Shown here: one piece after another, positions 53,722-62,436 of the stretch
Position numbering within the stretch: the stretch's first letter is position 1
Layout: each line of letters begins with the position of its first letter
DNA from: Haladaptatus sp. DYF46
Lineage (GTDB): Archaea; Halobacteriota; Halobacteria; Halobacteriales; Haladaptataceae
Assembly (NCBI RefSeq): GCF_021083305.1
Contig: NZ_JAJFAY010000012.1
Coordinates: 24,899-88,898 of the forward strand
Direction of reading: 5' to 3'
DNA length: 64,000 nucleotides
Made by a program: the position numbers and the translations under genes
The notes under the pieces: generated by a model
What the model was told of the DNA's origin: nothing
The model's input: only the letters and a program-made list of their open reading frames with translations
The model's database searches: none

Positions 53722-53840
53722 GAAAGCCGACGGATAGCCGAACGACAATCGAACGACAACCGGATCATAGCCGAACGACGGCTGAACCATAGCCGAACGA
53801 CAACCGGATTCAGGACCAAACGACAGCCGAATAATCGGCG
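53722..53840 (+). repeat. Short imperfect direct repeats around ATAGCCGAACGAC
   Basis: ATAGCCGAACGAC occurs at 53734, 53767 and 53789, with related GAACGACAA and CCGAA pieces between. The stretch fills the space between origin boxes 3 and 4. It has no coding sense and differs from the boxes themselves. Confidence 0.6.
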
Positions 53841-53841
53841 G

Positions 53842-53863
53842 ATTTCACTGGAAGCGAGGTGTC
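53842..53863 (+). repeat. Origin box 4, second origin
   Basis: Plus-strand ATTTCACTGGAAGCGAGGTG followed by TCC; two changes from consensus. Confidence 0.7.
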
Positions 53864-53950
53864 CATCACGAAAACAGATATCCATCGACCGTAGACAACG
53901 AACCGAGCGGAATAGGATGAATGCTGGCACGAGAAAAACGAACCCACGAT

Positions 53951-53972
53951 AATTCACCGGAAACGTGGTGTG
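53951..53972 (+). repeat. Origin box 5, second origin
   Basis: Plus-strand AATTCACCGGAAACGTGGTG followed by TG; two changes from consensus. It is 34 bp upstream of box 6 in the same orientation. Confidence 0.75.
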
Positions 53973-53984
53973 TTACACTGTCGG

Positions 53985-54006
53985 ATTTCACTGGAAACGT
54001 GGTGTG
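53985..54006 (+). repeat. Origin box 6, second origin
   Basis: Plus-strand exact consensus core TTTCACTGGAAACGTGGTGT followed by GAGG. Confidence 0.8.
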
Positions 54007-54131
54007 AGGACGATCCACAAAACCACACCACGAGACGAACAAACCGCAAGAAAGGAGATGGTCCACGAGGGGAGACGGCAATTGGATAGAAACACGACAA
54101 TAACGGGATGAAAACGTGATAACACCCGGGT

Positions 54132-54198
54132 GAGACTGCAACAACACCCGAACGGGATTTCACAACACCCGAGTGGAGACTGCAACAACACCCGAACG
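54132..54198 (+). repeat. 23-bp direct repeat within the second origin
   Basis: The 23-bp unit that begins GAGACTGCAACAACACCCGA occurs at 54132-54154 and 54176-54198, 44 bp apart, with a shorter AACACCCGAG copy between. It belongs to a repeat type different from the origin boxes. Confidence 0.65.
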
Positions 54199-54230
54199 AG
54201 AACTACACCGACCTATTCGAAACGGTGGAG

Positions 54231-54252
54231 ACACACCACGTTTCCAGTGAAA
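54231..54252 (-). repeat. Origin box 7, second origin
   Basis: Minus-strand exact consensus TTTCACTGGAAACGTGGTGT followed by GTCTCC. A degenerate minus-strand copy follows at 54272-54290. Boxes 1-6 and 8-9 lie on either side, so the orientation changes around the AT-rich segment. Confidence 0.8.
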
Positions 54253-54308
54253 CCGGATCGGGGAAGTAATCCACCTCGGTTTCAGGTGAACCAACCCGTG
54301 ATACATCA

Positions 54309-54374
54309 TGGGTTACAAATTGTGATTAGCTTAATGGACTTTAACGCTTTGTTAGTATATGTATTTTTCTATCC
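54309..54374. other. AT-rich segment: candidate unwinding element of the second origin
   Basis: A stretch low in G+C (TTAGCTTAATGGACTTTAAC, TTAGTATATGTATTTTTCTA) lies between inverted boxes 7 and 8, the same arrangement as at the first origin. Confidence 0.6.
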
Positions 54375-54457
54375 AGTCCCCGCTAGTGGCAATCTGATGC
54401 CATTTGTTCCCGGCAATATTCACCTGTTGGTTCACCACCCACCCACCCTTTCCCCCC

Positions 54458-54486
54458 ATTTCACTGGAAACGTGGTGTGTGTCTCC
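54458..54486 (+). repeat. Origin box 8, second origin
   Basis: Plus-strand exact consensus TTTCACTGGAAACGTGGTGT followed by GTGTCTCC, matching box 1 also in its flank. With box 7 it forms an inverted pair around the AT-rich segment. Confidence 0.82.
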
Positions 54487-54657
54487 AATCATTCTCCCGA
54501 CACAACGGGCACGTCATTGGTGGCGGTATCTCCCGCGAAGATGCCCGAACGACCACTACTCGGGTGTACCATCGTGGGGCGACCACTGTCAGGACGATAT
54601 ACAGAGCTCTCCTTTCCGTTTATTGCTCGGTTGTTTCACGCCCGGAACAGTAAAGGG

Positions 54658-54680
54658 ATTTCACTGGAAACGTGGTGTCC
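54658..54680 (+). repeat. Origin box 9, second origin, abutting the orc1 start codon
   Basis: Plus-strand exact consensus core followed by CC, ending at the base before the ATG at 54681. Initiator bound here would block its own transcription or translation start. Confidence 0.8.
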
Positions 54681-55880
54681 ATGAGCGACGCCGACTCGGA
54701 CGAACTCTTCTCTCGGGAGGACCTCATCTTCGCGAAAAAGGAACTCCTCGAAATCAATCATCTTCCGACTCACGGTCGAATCGTCGGCCGGGACGACGAA
54801 ATTTCGGCTCTCGCAAACGCGCTGAATCCCGCACTGTTCAACCAGTCACCGAGCAACGTCCTCCTGTACGGGAAAACGGGGACCGGAAAGTCACTCTGTG
54901 CGAAACACGTCTCCCGTCGCCTCGTCGACGAAGCCGACGAGGAGGGTGTCACCGTCGGAGTCGCTTACGTGGACTGTGCACAGGACAGCACCGAAACGCA
55001 GGCAGTCCAGACGATTGCGAGTACGACGAACACGTCGGAGACGGACATCTCGATTCCTGACAAGGGTATCTCTACCTCCACGTATTATAAGCGTCTCTGG
55101 AAAATTCTCGATGCGTTGTACGACGTGGTCGTCATCATCCTCGACGAGATCGACAAACTGGAAAACGACGATATCCTGATGCAACTCTCGCGTGCAGGGG
55201 AGGCGGGAAAGCTTCGACACTGCAAGCTCGGCGTCATCGGCATCAGTAACAAGATCAAATATAAAGACCGGATGGACGAGCGAGTCAAGTCGAGTCTCTG
55301 TGAACGCGAGTTCGTCTTTCCGCCGTACGACGCCAACCAGCTTCGAGCCATCATGGAGGCCCGTAGCGACGCGTTCAAACAGGGTGTCTTGGAACCCGGA
55401 ACGATTCCGCTTGCCGCCGCACAGGCCGCACAGGAACACGGTGACGCCCGCAAGGCTATCGACATCCTCCGATACGCGGGCGAACTCGCACAGGCGGAGA
55501 ACGCGGAGCGAGTTCGGGAAGAGTACGTAAAGAAGGCCCGCGAACGCGCGGAAAACGACCGTTTTCGCGAACTCATTCGCGGCGCGACACCACACTCGAA
55601 ATACGCGCTGCAAGCGCTCGCGATCCTTTCGTTGGATAATCCCGATGTGGACGCCTTTCGCACGAGTCTGGTGTACGAAGTGTACGAACAGGTCTGTCGG
55701 CAGATGGATAGCGACCCGCTTTCGACCCGCCGCGTTCGGGATTTGCTCCGTGAACAGGCGTTCCTCGACGTGATCGAACAAGCCCGTCAGAGCGGGGGGA
55801 GCGCAGAAGGGAGCTACACCGAGCATCGACTCCTCGAAGATCCACAGGTCGTGAAAAAAGTGCTCGTCACCGAGGAGTAA
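54681..55880 (+). CDS. Orc1/Cdc6 replication initiator, second origin
   Basis: A 399-residue AAA+ initiator of a subgroup different from that at 43255. Walker A GKTGTGKS at 64-71, Walker B IILDEID at 152-158, sensor 1 GVIGISNKIKYKD, sensor 2 GDARKAIDILR, and a C-terminal winged helix (about 300-395, with RVRDLLREQAFLDVIEQARQS). The ATG at 54681 is preferred over the GTG nine bases upstream, which lies inside origin box 9. It should bind the nine or ten boxes upstream and load MCM. Confidence 0.92.
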   Translation: MSDADSDELFSREDLIFAKKELLEINHLPTHGRIVGRDDEISALANALNPALFNQSPSNVLLYGKTGTGKSLCAKHVSRRLVDEADEEGVTVGVAYVDCAQDSTETQAVQTIASTTNTSETDISIPDKGISTSTYYKRLWKILDALYDVVVIILDEIDKLENDDILMQLSRAGEAGKLRHCKLGVIGISNKIKYKDRMDERVKSSLCEREFVFPPYDANQLRAIMEARSDAFKQGVLEPGTIPLAAAQAAQEHGDARKAIDILRYAGELAQAENAERVREEYVKKARERAENDRFRELIRGATPHSKYALQALAILSLDNPDVDAFRTSLVYEVYEQVCRQMDSDPLSTRRVRDLLREQAFLDVIEQARQSGGSAEGSYTEHRLLEDPQVVKKVLVTEE

Positions 55881-56014
55881 ACGGTTTGGTCGTTGAGAAG
55901 TATACAGCTTCGTCGTCGAAGGAGGACGGTCGAGGGCAATGGAGACCAGCGCGGCAGGGATTTTAGTGAGGCAGGAATTTTAGCGAGACAGAGTTTCCGG
56001 TGAACTGGATGCGA

Positions 56015-56230
56015 TCAGCTACTACCCCATCGTTCTCGGCATCGTTCGTCACAGAAGGCACGTATCCGAAATCCACTCCCATCGTCGTCAGCAATTACGG
56101 GGTGCCATCGGTGGGTTTCGACCCGCGAACCACAGCAGGAACACGTTTCGACGTTCGTCCTCGTTTCGCTTGGATTCGCCGTTCTCGTCCCCTTTGATAC
56201 CAGACATCCTTGTCCGTCGTTTCCGTTCAT
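56015..56230 (-). CDS. Small zinc-finger protein (resembles DUF7576)
   Basis: A 71-residue protein with a CSCCGSRVETHRWHPV segment and a second knuckle, RAFCDERCRERW, giving four cysteines for one zinc ion. The pattern CxxCG-(24)-FCxxxCRxxW is widespread in small haloarchaeal proteins. The ATG at 56230 is chosen because a minus-strand TATA box at 56264-56275 predicts transcription from about 56240. Function unknown. Confidence 0.6.
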   Translation of the reverse strand: MNGNDGQGCLVSKGTRTANPSETRTNVETCSCCGSRVETHRWHPVIADDDGSGFRIRAFCDERCRERWGSS

Positions 56231-56263
56231 CGCTCTCTTCTCGTATATCACACACATCCATTC

Positions 56264-56275
56264 TAATATATAATT
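56264..56275 (-). promoter_or_regulatory. TATA box before zinc-finger gene
   Basis: On the minus strand AATTATATATTA, about 40 bp before the ATG at 56230. Confidence 0.45.
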
Positions 56276-56582
56276 TTCTCTTCATTTTGTATCGTGTCTA
56301 CGTTGGTTGAAAATTCTGAAAATAATCAGTATTCGATCATATCCTGCCGTTTTTTATCTCGGTTTCGTCGCTTGCGTTCGTGATAGAGCGTGGCCTCTGT
56401 CCGGAGAAGCGTAATTACGAATGCCGAGACCGTCTCGACGAAACCGACTCGGCGAAGTTGAACCGCCGAAATCGACCCCTCAAAGCTAACCTCTCAAAGT
56501 CGACCCCTCAAAGCTAACCCATCGAGATCGGACCGACCACCATTACTTCGATATCAACCGAGACCTCGAAACGGGCTGATTT
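56276..56582. repeat. 307-bp intergenic region with a 20-bp direct repeat
   Basis: TCGACCCCTCAAAGCTAACC occurs exactly at 56472-56491 and 56500-56519 (28-bp spacing), with a further CTCAAAG between. The region follows the stop of the leftward YdjM-like gene. No gene is recognised. Confidence 0.6.
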
Positions 56583-57149
56583 CTACGTATCGATGTCGGT
56601 TCCCGATTCCGAATCCAGTCCTAAATCGGGTTGAATGAATTCCGTGACGTACACGGGTATCGAGTCGCTACTCCGTGCCCGGCGAACGACCAACTGGAAC
56701 GTCAGCACCCCAAGGACGATGAGTGCGAGATTCGCCGACTGGTTGTTCGCGTAAACGAGGTCGAACGTATGTGGCGTATCGAGCAGCGGATATAGCGGTT
56801 TGATACCCATCGGCGTGATGACGTCTCCTGCGAGATGACAACAGATGCCGCCGAACCCCGTAACGAACCCGTACAGCGCTTCTTCGCGTTTACCATCCAA
56901 TGCGAGTGGCTTGAGCCAGTATGCGAGGAGGGCGAGAACTCCTCCGGCAAGGAGCGCCGCCCAAAACGTATGGGTGATTCCTCTGTGTCCGAACTGTGCG
57001 ATGTGAAGGTCGATGTCGGGAGCCATTCCCATCGGAAGCGCTGTTACAACTACTATTTTTGCCGCCCGTGTCTCTTCCCGCGTGACGAGGCCGAAAACGA
57101 CGAATCCGAACACGGCCAGTACGATTCCGAAGTGACCGATCGGATTCAT
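56583..57149 (-). CDS. YdjM-like membrane-bound metal-dependent hydrolase
   Basis: A 188-residue membrane protein with about five helices. The family pattern is visible: PMGMAPDIDLHIAQFGHRGITHTFW, with the DIDLH and HRGxTH metal ligands, and later CCHLAGDVITPMGIKPLYPL with HLxGD. It is of the LexA-regulated YdjM/DUF457 type in bacteria; the reaction is not established. It stands alone on the minus strand. Confidence 0.85.
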   Translation of the reverse strand: MNPIGHFGIVLAVFGFVVFGLVTREETRAAKIVVVTALPMGMAPDIDLHIAQFGHRGITHTFWAALLAGGVLALLAYWLKPLALDGKREEALYGFVTGFGGICCHLAGDVITPMGIKPLYPLLDTPHTFDLVYANNQSANLALIVLGVLTFQLVVRRARSSDSIPVYVTEFIQPDLGLDSESGTDIDT

Positions 57150-57411
57150 GGGGTCACCGACTGCTTGACATCCTCTGCCATTATCAAACCGTCCTACGTA
57201 ACATTCCTCCCAAAACGTACTGCTTCAACCGTGTAGACTTTAAGTTCCAATGGAGATGGTCTCTTTATCTAACTTATTGGTGTTTCCCGGCTACATTGTC
57301 GTATTCGACTATAATGACGCCGTTCTATCACTAACTCTTCCCTCCTATAGCTAGTCCAACCGCTCTTTCGAATCCGACGTGCTGGCCGTCGCACGTCCGA
57401 TCTCGGTCCCT

Positions 57412-57512
57412 CAGTAGCTTCTCTCAGTCACTCGATGGTTTCCCTCAGTCACTCGATGATTTCCCTCAGTCACTCAGTAGTCTCCCAGTCATTCGGTGGT
57501 CTCTCAGTCACG
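57412..57512. repeat. Phased repeats around CTCAGTCACTC
   Basis: CAGTCA or CAGTCG-like units begin at 57425, 57446, 57467, 57486 and 57505, spaced 21, 21, 19 and 19 bp, with longer shared CCTCAGTCACTCGATG in the first ones. The array lies directly after the stop of the HTH-10 gene in a 363-bp gap (57150-57512) without another gene. A spacing of about two helical turns would put units on one face of the DNA. Confidence 0.65.
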
Positions 57513-58274
57513 TTAGTGGTCTTTTTTGGTCACGGCCAGCGCACTTCCGATGAGTTGTTCCGTATCCCTGCGGAGTCGCTGTGAGATCGCGGACGTCGAG
57601 ATATCGAGTTCGTGTGCGAGTTCGTTCTGCGAGATTCGACGCGGAATCTCGTAGTATCCACACTCGAACGCCATCCGAAGCAGTTGCTTTTGCTTCTCGG
57701 TCAACCCGACGACGTCGGTTTCTTTGTGATCCGTCGCGTTACCCAACTGGTTGACGCGGAACGTTACGTCGTTTTCCAAGCAGTATTCCCGGAACGAGAC
57801 GAGCGCTTGTCGGGTCGGTATCTGCATTCTCACGACCCAGCCGCCATCACCGCTTTCCACGTCGAGTATTCGCGCGTCGAGTTCAGGGCATCGCGGCGCG
57901 ATGAGTTCGACGGTGGAAACTGGTTCGAGGCGATATACACGGCGACCTTCGTACGTTTCAACCAGCACCGGTTCGGCAACCGTGTAGTCCTGCTGTAACT
58001 CACGTTCGAACGTCTCGAAATCCTCGCCCCGAACCGAGATGAAGAGATGTTTGGGGGTTGTTCCAGTCAAATGCTCGGTTTCGATGGTAACGTCGGAGAC
58101 GGCTTTGATCGTGGGAGAAAGAAGTAGGTCAGGGCCCGAGAGAGAGACTTCGGCGACGATATCGTACAGTTTTTGTTCTATACCCGCTTTTTCGCTGCTC
58201 GCTACCGTCGGTGTCGATTTCGTCAGGTTACCAGAGTGTAGCTGATTAGTGACATTATTGGATTCTCCACTCAT
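57513..58274 (-). CDS. HTH-10 (Bat-type) transcription regulator
   Basis: A 253-residue regulator with an N-terminal domain (about 25-175) and a C-terminal HTH-10 domain of bacterio-opsin-activator type (about 190-245: LTEKQKQLLRMAFECGYYEIPR, ISQNELAHELDISTSAISQRL). The N-terminal half resembles the BAT-associated sensing domain without GAF or PAS modules. Target genes are unknown. A partner of the same class lies upstream at 58374, in the same direction. Confidence 0.85.
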   Translation of the reverse strand: MSGESNNVTNQLHSGNLTKSTPTVASSEKAGIEQKLYDIVAEVSLSGPDLLLSPTIKAVSDVTIETEHLTGTTPKHLFISVRGEDFETFERELQQDYTVAEPVLVETYEGRRVYRLEPVSTVELIAPRCPELDARILDVESGDGGWVVRMQIPTRQALVSFREYCLENDVTFRVNQLGNATDHKETDVVGLTEKQKQLLRMAFECGYYEIPRRISQNELAHELDISTSAISQRLRRDTEQLIGSALAVTKKDH

Positions 58275-58373
58275 CTCTATTGTATATAATTGTCGGCCGA
58301 CAGATGGGTGTTATAGCTATATTTGTAGCCGATTTTGGTCCGTGCTTCAATATGTATAAATTCTCCTCGAAAT

Positions 58374-60410
58374 TCACCTGTCTTCGAACAGGGCGGTAAG
58401 CAAGTTTCGTTCCGATGCACGAAGGTGACGGTTAAACGTCGGCTGTGAGACATCGAGCGATTTCGCTATCTCTTGGCCGGTACTTTCCCGCGGCCATTCG
58501 AAGAAGCCGCTCCAGTATGCCGTTTCCAGTGCTTCCGACTGGCGGTCGGTGAGCCGATGTCGCAGCTGCGCTCGAAAGTCCTGTTCGGTCTGTACCGGTC
58601 GGTTCCGTTTCCGACGAGCGATGAGTTCCGTGTTACTGTAGCGGTTTTGGAACGTTTCGACGAACCGTCGAACGTCGGCCGTCTGTGGGAGTTCGACCGT
58701 AAGTCTCGCTTCCGAACCCTCCGCGGTCGCCGCTTTCGGAACCGCACCGTGATCGAGTAGTAGCGAAATCACGTTCGCCCCCGTCATGGTGCATTCGAAC
58801 AAATCCTTCTCGTCGTCGCCGGTGACGTGTCTGATGTCGTTGACGACGAGCGATTGATCCGAGAACGCGGCCACCGACTCCGGCGTGGTTCCTTCCGTGG
58901 TAAAGAACAACCGAAGTGTGTCATCGGTCTCTCGAATGACACTCTCGAACTCGAACCGACAGTCGGCCGTCTCGACGAACTTGATGAGCGTAAACTGCGG
59001 ATCTCGGACCTGAAACTCCAGTTCGACCGCGCTGTCGCTGACGAGCGCCTTTTTGCTTTCGACGGCGTTGATGGCGTAGGCGGTCCCCCTTCCGATGCTT
59101 TCGAGTAGTGCCTGCTCATCGTCGTTGAACACGTCCGGGTCGCCAGCATAGACGGTAAGGACTCCGTAGATACTCCCGCCGTAGATGAGCGGAACGCTGA
59201 CCGCCGCTCGATAGCCTCGTTTGAGGGCCTCCTGCCGCCACGCTTCGTACGGGGGGTCGCCAAGCAGGTCGTCGTCGATGGTCGTCTCCCTCTTTCGAAC
59301 GGACCGCCACGCCGTCGTTTGGTCCGTTTCGTCGCTCGTCTCCGAGAGTTCGTCGAGAAACGCCTGTTCGTCGCCGACCCACGTCCGACCCGAGAGTTGG
59401 TCGGTCGTCGCGTCGTACTCGCCTATCCACGCGAATTGGTACGGGGCCGCGTTCGTCAACCGCTTGCAGACGGCGTGTTCGATGTCGCCCCGAGTGTCCG
59501 CCTCGGCGAGCGCACCGAAAACGTCCTGAAGGACCGTTTCCCGGCGGTGGGTGTGTTCGAGTGCCGTTTCCGTCTCCGACAGTGCCGCCTCCTGCGTTGA
59601 CAGTTCCCATTCCCGGTCGAGGCGGGCAAACGCCGTTTCGGCGTTCGAAACAAGCATTTCCACCAGCGTTTCCCTCCTGTCGGCGTCTTCCGTTTCGATT
59701 TCGTTCTCTTCGTCGATGACTATCAGGACCCCGTGCCGTCCGAGCGGGAAAGCAGTATGACGTGTGACCTTGTTGTCTCCATTCCCCTTGCTGGTTCGCT
59801 TTTCGGCGTCGAGGAACGCCTTCCAGCCCAGTCCGCCGTCGGCGTCGAACAGTCGTTCGTCGGGTTCGGCGACGCCTTCCCACGCAACCGACCGAAGCGC
59901 CCCTTCTTCGCTGTCGTATCGGGCGACGATTGCGGACGAGTAATCGAGGTCGGTGTGGACGGCGGCGACGATCGTTTCAGCGATTCGGTCCTCCGTTTCG
60001 GCGTCCGTTAGTCGCTTCATCGAGTCCTGAACCGCCGAGAGTCGCTCGTTCCGGCGTCTTTGACTTCCGAGTCGATTTATCCGTTGTGACAGTACCCTTT
60101 CTCCTTCGACCGTCGGTATCCACTCCGCGAGATTCCTGTCGAGAACGTCTTGAACGACACGGTCAACCGTATTGGAGATGACGAGACGGGGAAGGGACGG
60201 ACACGACTGTTGTACGTCCTCGAAAAGAGTGACAACGTCCGCATCTATCCCCTCAACCGTACATACGACACAATCTGACATCTCCAGTATTTCGGACCGA
60301 ACGGGGGTAGTCGCAGTTTCGACGAGGACGTTCGACTGCTCTCGAAGCGTCGTTATCACTCCCTCATCGTTGGGCGGGGGAACGAAGAGGACACGAACTG
60401 CTTCAATCAT
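58374..60410 (-). CDS. Bat-like regulator: receiver-like, two GAF, BAT and HTH-10 domains
   Basis: A 678-residue soluble sensor regulator. The first 115 residues resemble a receiver domain without a clear phosphorylation site; a GAF domain spans about 145-275, a coiled segment about 270-310, a second GAF about 310-460 (IEHAVCKRLTNAAPYQFAWIG, LKRGYRAAVSVPLIYGGSIYG), a BAT domain about 465-610, and HTH-10 about 620-675 (LTDRQSEALETAYWSGFFEWPR). Small molecules or redox signals may act through the GAF domains. Targets are unknown. Confidence 0.87.
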   Translation of the reverse strand: MIEAVRVLFVPPPNDEGVITTLREQSNVLVETATTPVRSEILEMSDCVVCTVEGIDADVVTLFEDVQQSCPSLPRLVISNTVDRVVQDVLDRNLAEWIPTVEGERVLSQRINRLGSQRRRNERLSAVQDSMKRLTDAETEDRIAETIVAAVHTDLDYSSAIVARYDSEEGALRSVAWEGVAEPDERLFDADGGLGWKAFLDAEKRTSKGNGDNKVTRHTAFPLGRHGVLIVIDEENEIETEDADRRETLVEMLVSNAETAFARLDREWELSTQEAALSETETALEHTHRRETVLQDVFGALAEADTRGDIEHAVCKRLTNAAPYQFAWIGEYDATTDQLSGRTWVGDEQAFLDELSETSDETDQTTAWRSVRKRETTIDDDLLGDPPYEAWRQEALKRGYRAAVSVPLIYGGSIYGVLTVYAGDPDVFNDDEQALLESIGRGTAYAINAVESKKALVSDSAVELEFQVRDPQFTLIKFVETADCRFEFESVIRETDDTLRLFFTTEGTTPESVAAFSDQSLVVNDIRHVTGDDEKDLFECTMTGANVISLLLDHGAVPKAATAEGSEARLTVELPQTADVRRFVETFQNRYSNTELIARRKRNRPVQTEQDFRAQLRHRLTDRQSEALETAYWSGFFEWPRESTGQEIAKSLDVSQPTFNRHLRASERNLLTALFEDR

Positions 60411-61295
60411 TGTTTTCTTCGGGGGAAGGGATACCTTGTACGACCAGCGAAATCACCTTATTCTTCCGATTCTGTCCAGTTGTAGGTAATTGGTGGTCGC
60501 TAAACTCGTCGTGCTCGGTCGGTTGTCACCCTTCTACCGGTAAAATCGTGGCCGTATCGACTTAAATCCAGAAATCTATTCCGAATGGTTTCAATCCGTT
60601 TCAAACCGCGTTTATCGACGCTATTCGGCCTCTCTCCTCGATCCTCCGATAGTATCATCCAAAAATCATTTCCTCGACTCTATCGAACTACTGATCGCTT
60701 TTCGGGTCGAACACCGACGCCACCTCCGGGTATCGTCGTCCTATCGCGGGGGAGTGCGTTCCGATGACCTCTCGCTGTGCGTCGATTGGTTGAGGCCCAT
60801 TTGTATCACTACTCCATTTGGATTTCAACGGAAGTGCGGGAATGCTTTGAACAACGTGCTAATCCACCGCCGCTAAGCAGGGTAGTTGGCGGGGGAAACA
60901 TGCTCCCACCCAAATCATTTGTTCGGGAACTGGGTCATCGATTGCTGACCTTGTTCCGATCACAAGCAGTTGCAGATTTTCTTAATGAAGTAGATAATAA
61001 TATACGGCCCGATCATTATGAATAATAGCGGACGTCGGGTTATGGGAGTGCGGAGTGCACGCTCGACGTTCGCTTGCGGTGACATAATCGTCAAAGGGGA
61101 ATGGAGGGAGGGGTGGGGGTCCGGGTGCGTAATTAAGGGACCATTCGCATGTATGCAAGTCTGCCTGTATAGGTTTTACCTTCTTCGAGAAGTTCTTGAC
61201 CGGGCGCTGTCCTCGATTCCGAGTTGCTCATGTGTCTGCCGCTGTTTTATACTCTGCCCGTGAGAACCCCCGCGTGTCCGCTTGAAAGAGTGGAC
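60411..61295. other. 885-bp region with no secure gene
   Basis: Short open frames only. One, about 60900-61022 (+), reads SFVRELGHRLLTLFRSQAVA followed by DFLNEV, which looks protein-like and could be the N-terminal relic of a transposase or another gene, but no family can be named. The rest shows nothing recognisable; 60960-61030 is AT-rich. Confidence 0.35.
61245..61251 (+). promoter_or_regulatory. TATA box before small membrane gene
   Basis: TTTTATA predicts transcription from about 61275, 20 bp before the ATG at 61296. Confidence 0.4.
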
Positions 61296-61448
61296 ATGAA
61301 AACGATGGACGAACGACGTTCCACGGTCGTCTCGTCCACGCTGATTACCTCGGGAAGTACGATCGTCGCTGGCGGTCACACCGCTGGCTGGCTATTAATC
61401 CTTCTCGGAGTAATCTCGTGGACTGTCGACGGGGATTCGTTGGTGTAG
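61296..61448 (+). CDS. 50-residue membrane protein
   Basis: A small protein beginning MKTMDERRSTVVSS with a hydrophobic stretch (TLITSGSTIVAGG, then TAGWLLILLGVISWTV), probably one or two membrane helices. The composition and promoter placement make it plausible, but no family is recognised. After it, 61449-61966 holds no recognisable gene. Confidence 0.45.
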   Translation: MKTMDERRSTVVSSTLITSGSTIVAGGHTAGWLLILLGVISWTVDGDSLV

Positions 61449-61966
61449 GATCCATCCCCGTCGGCACACGTCGCATATTATTTTGTTTTCGCGACGCCGA
61501 GCACCCGTGCTCGACAGTAGTGTCTACAGTGCCCCGATAAATGAGTCTTTTCCATGGAACGACCCGCGGAACGATTGTATGCCGCGCGCACAGATTGAGA
61601 CGGCACCCCCGAGTGTGATCCACTTCCGATTACGAATCTAATCGGAATTGATGGTATTCCTCGGAAAACCGCATGACTGCGGTGACTTTAACTCCAAATA
61701 AACTATATGATGCTATATCAATTCCTATCGGTGGTTATCATTCCACGGTTCATTCCGTCAATCTCCGAAATATAGTCGGACTTTTTGTGCAAAATCTGAT
61801 ATTTTTCACCAGTCGCTCGTCCCCATATCGATGGTCATTCCCGCCGGGTGGCGCCGATTTTCAGAAGAGATACCGTCCGTCCGTCTTCACACGTTGACGA
61901 CAAGAGCTCCTTGTGGATCGCTATCGCTGGTATCCGTTGAGTTCTCCGATACGTCTTTTGCAGGAA

Positions 61967-62203
61967 TTAGTCGGCGTGAGGAGCGACGGTTTCCGTTTCC
62001 TCGCTCGTCATATTCGTCGTGAGCTCGTTCGCCAGCTTGAGTACTGCTTCTCGGTGGTCGTTTTTCGAGTGGTGAATAGAAGTCGGCCGCGTATTTTGTT
62101 CCTCGTACCCCACGGGGTCATATGTGGAATCGGTTTGTGCCTCAAACCGTGTTCGTACTTCGGAAAGCAGTCCGTGCAGATGAATGAGCTCTTGTTTTTT
62201 CAT
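61967..62203 (-). CDS. UPF0058 family protein
   Basis: A 78-residue protein beginning MKKQELIHLHGLLSEVRTRF and containing RPTSIHHSKNDHREAVLKLA, the characteristic pattern of UPF0058, a small archaeal, mostly haloarchaeal, helical family with conserved histidines sometimes annotated as metal-binding. The ATG at 62203 is chosen because homology begins here. Function unknown. Confidence 0.83.
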   Translation of the reverse strand: MKKQELIHLHGLLSEVRTRFEAQTDSTYDPVGYEEQNTRPTSIHHSKNDHREAVLKLANELTTNMTSEETETVAPHAD

Positions 62204-62436
62204 CCCGACGACAACTAACGACCGAACCCCTATAGTATTTCCTTGAGACAACCTCGCATACGATGACTCGGGTGAATAGGAGTAGCTTCCAGCTTCCGTT
62301 TTTACGGCCCCGATACTGATCGGTGAAAGGAAAACTCAAGAGCAGTTTCCTTTGCCATCGATGCTAACTGGGACTCGTCGGTCGTCTCGACGCACGGGAC
62401 GAACCTTGACGAACGCGAGTAACTCTATTCGACGGT

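Noticed and set aside
53411..54680. CRISPR array
   Set aside because: The repeats are on both strands at irregular spacing, next to orc1, and match origin recognition boxes; no cas genes are present.
60777..61025. 82-residue frame, possible transposase N terminus
   Set aside because: Only part of it looks protein-like, and no family, catalytic residues or terminal inverted repeats could be seen; kept only as a note on the intergenic region.
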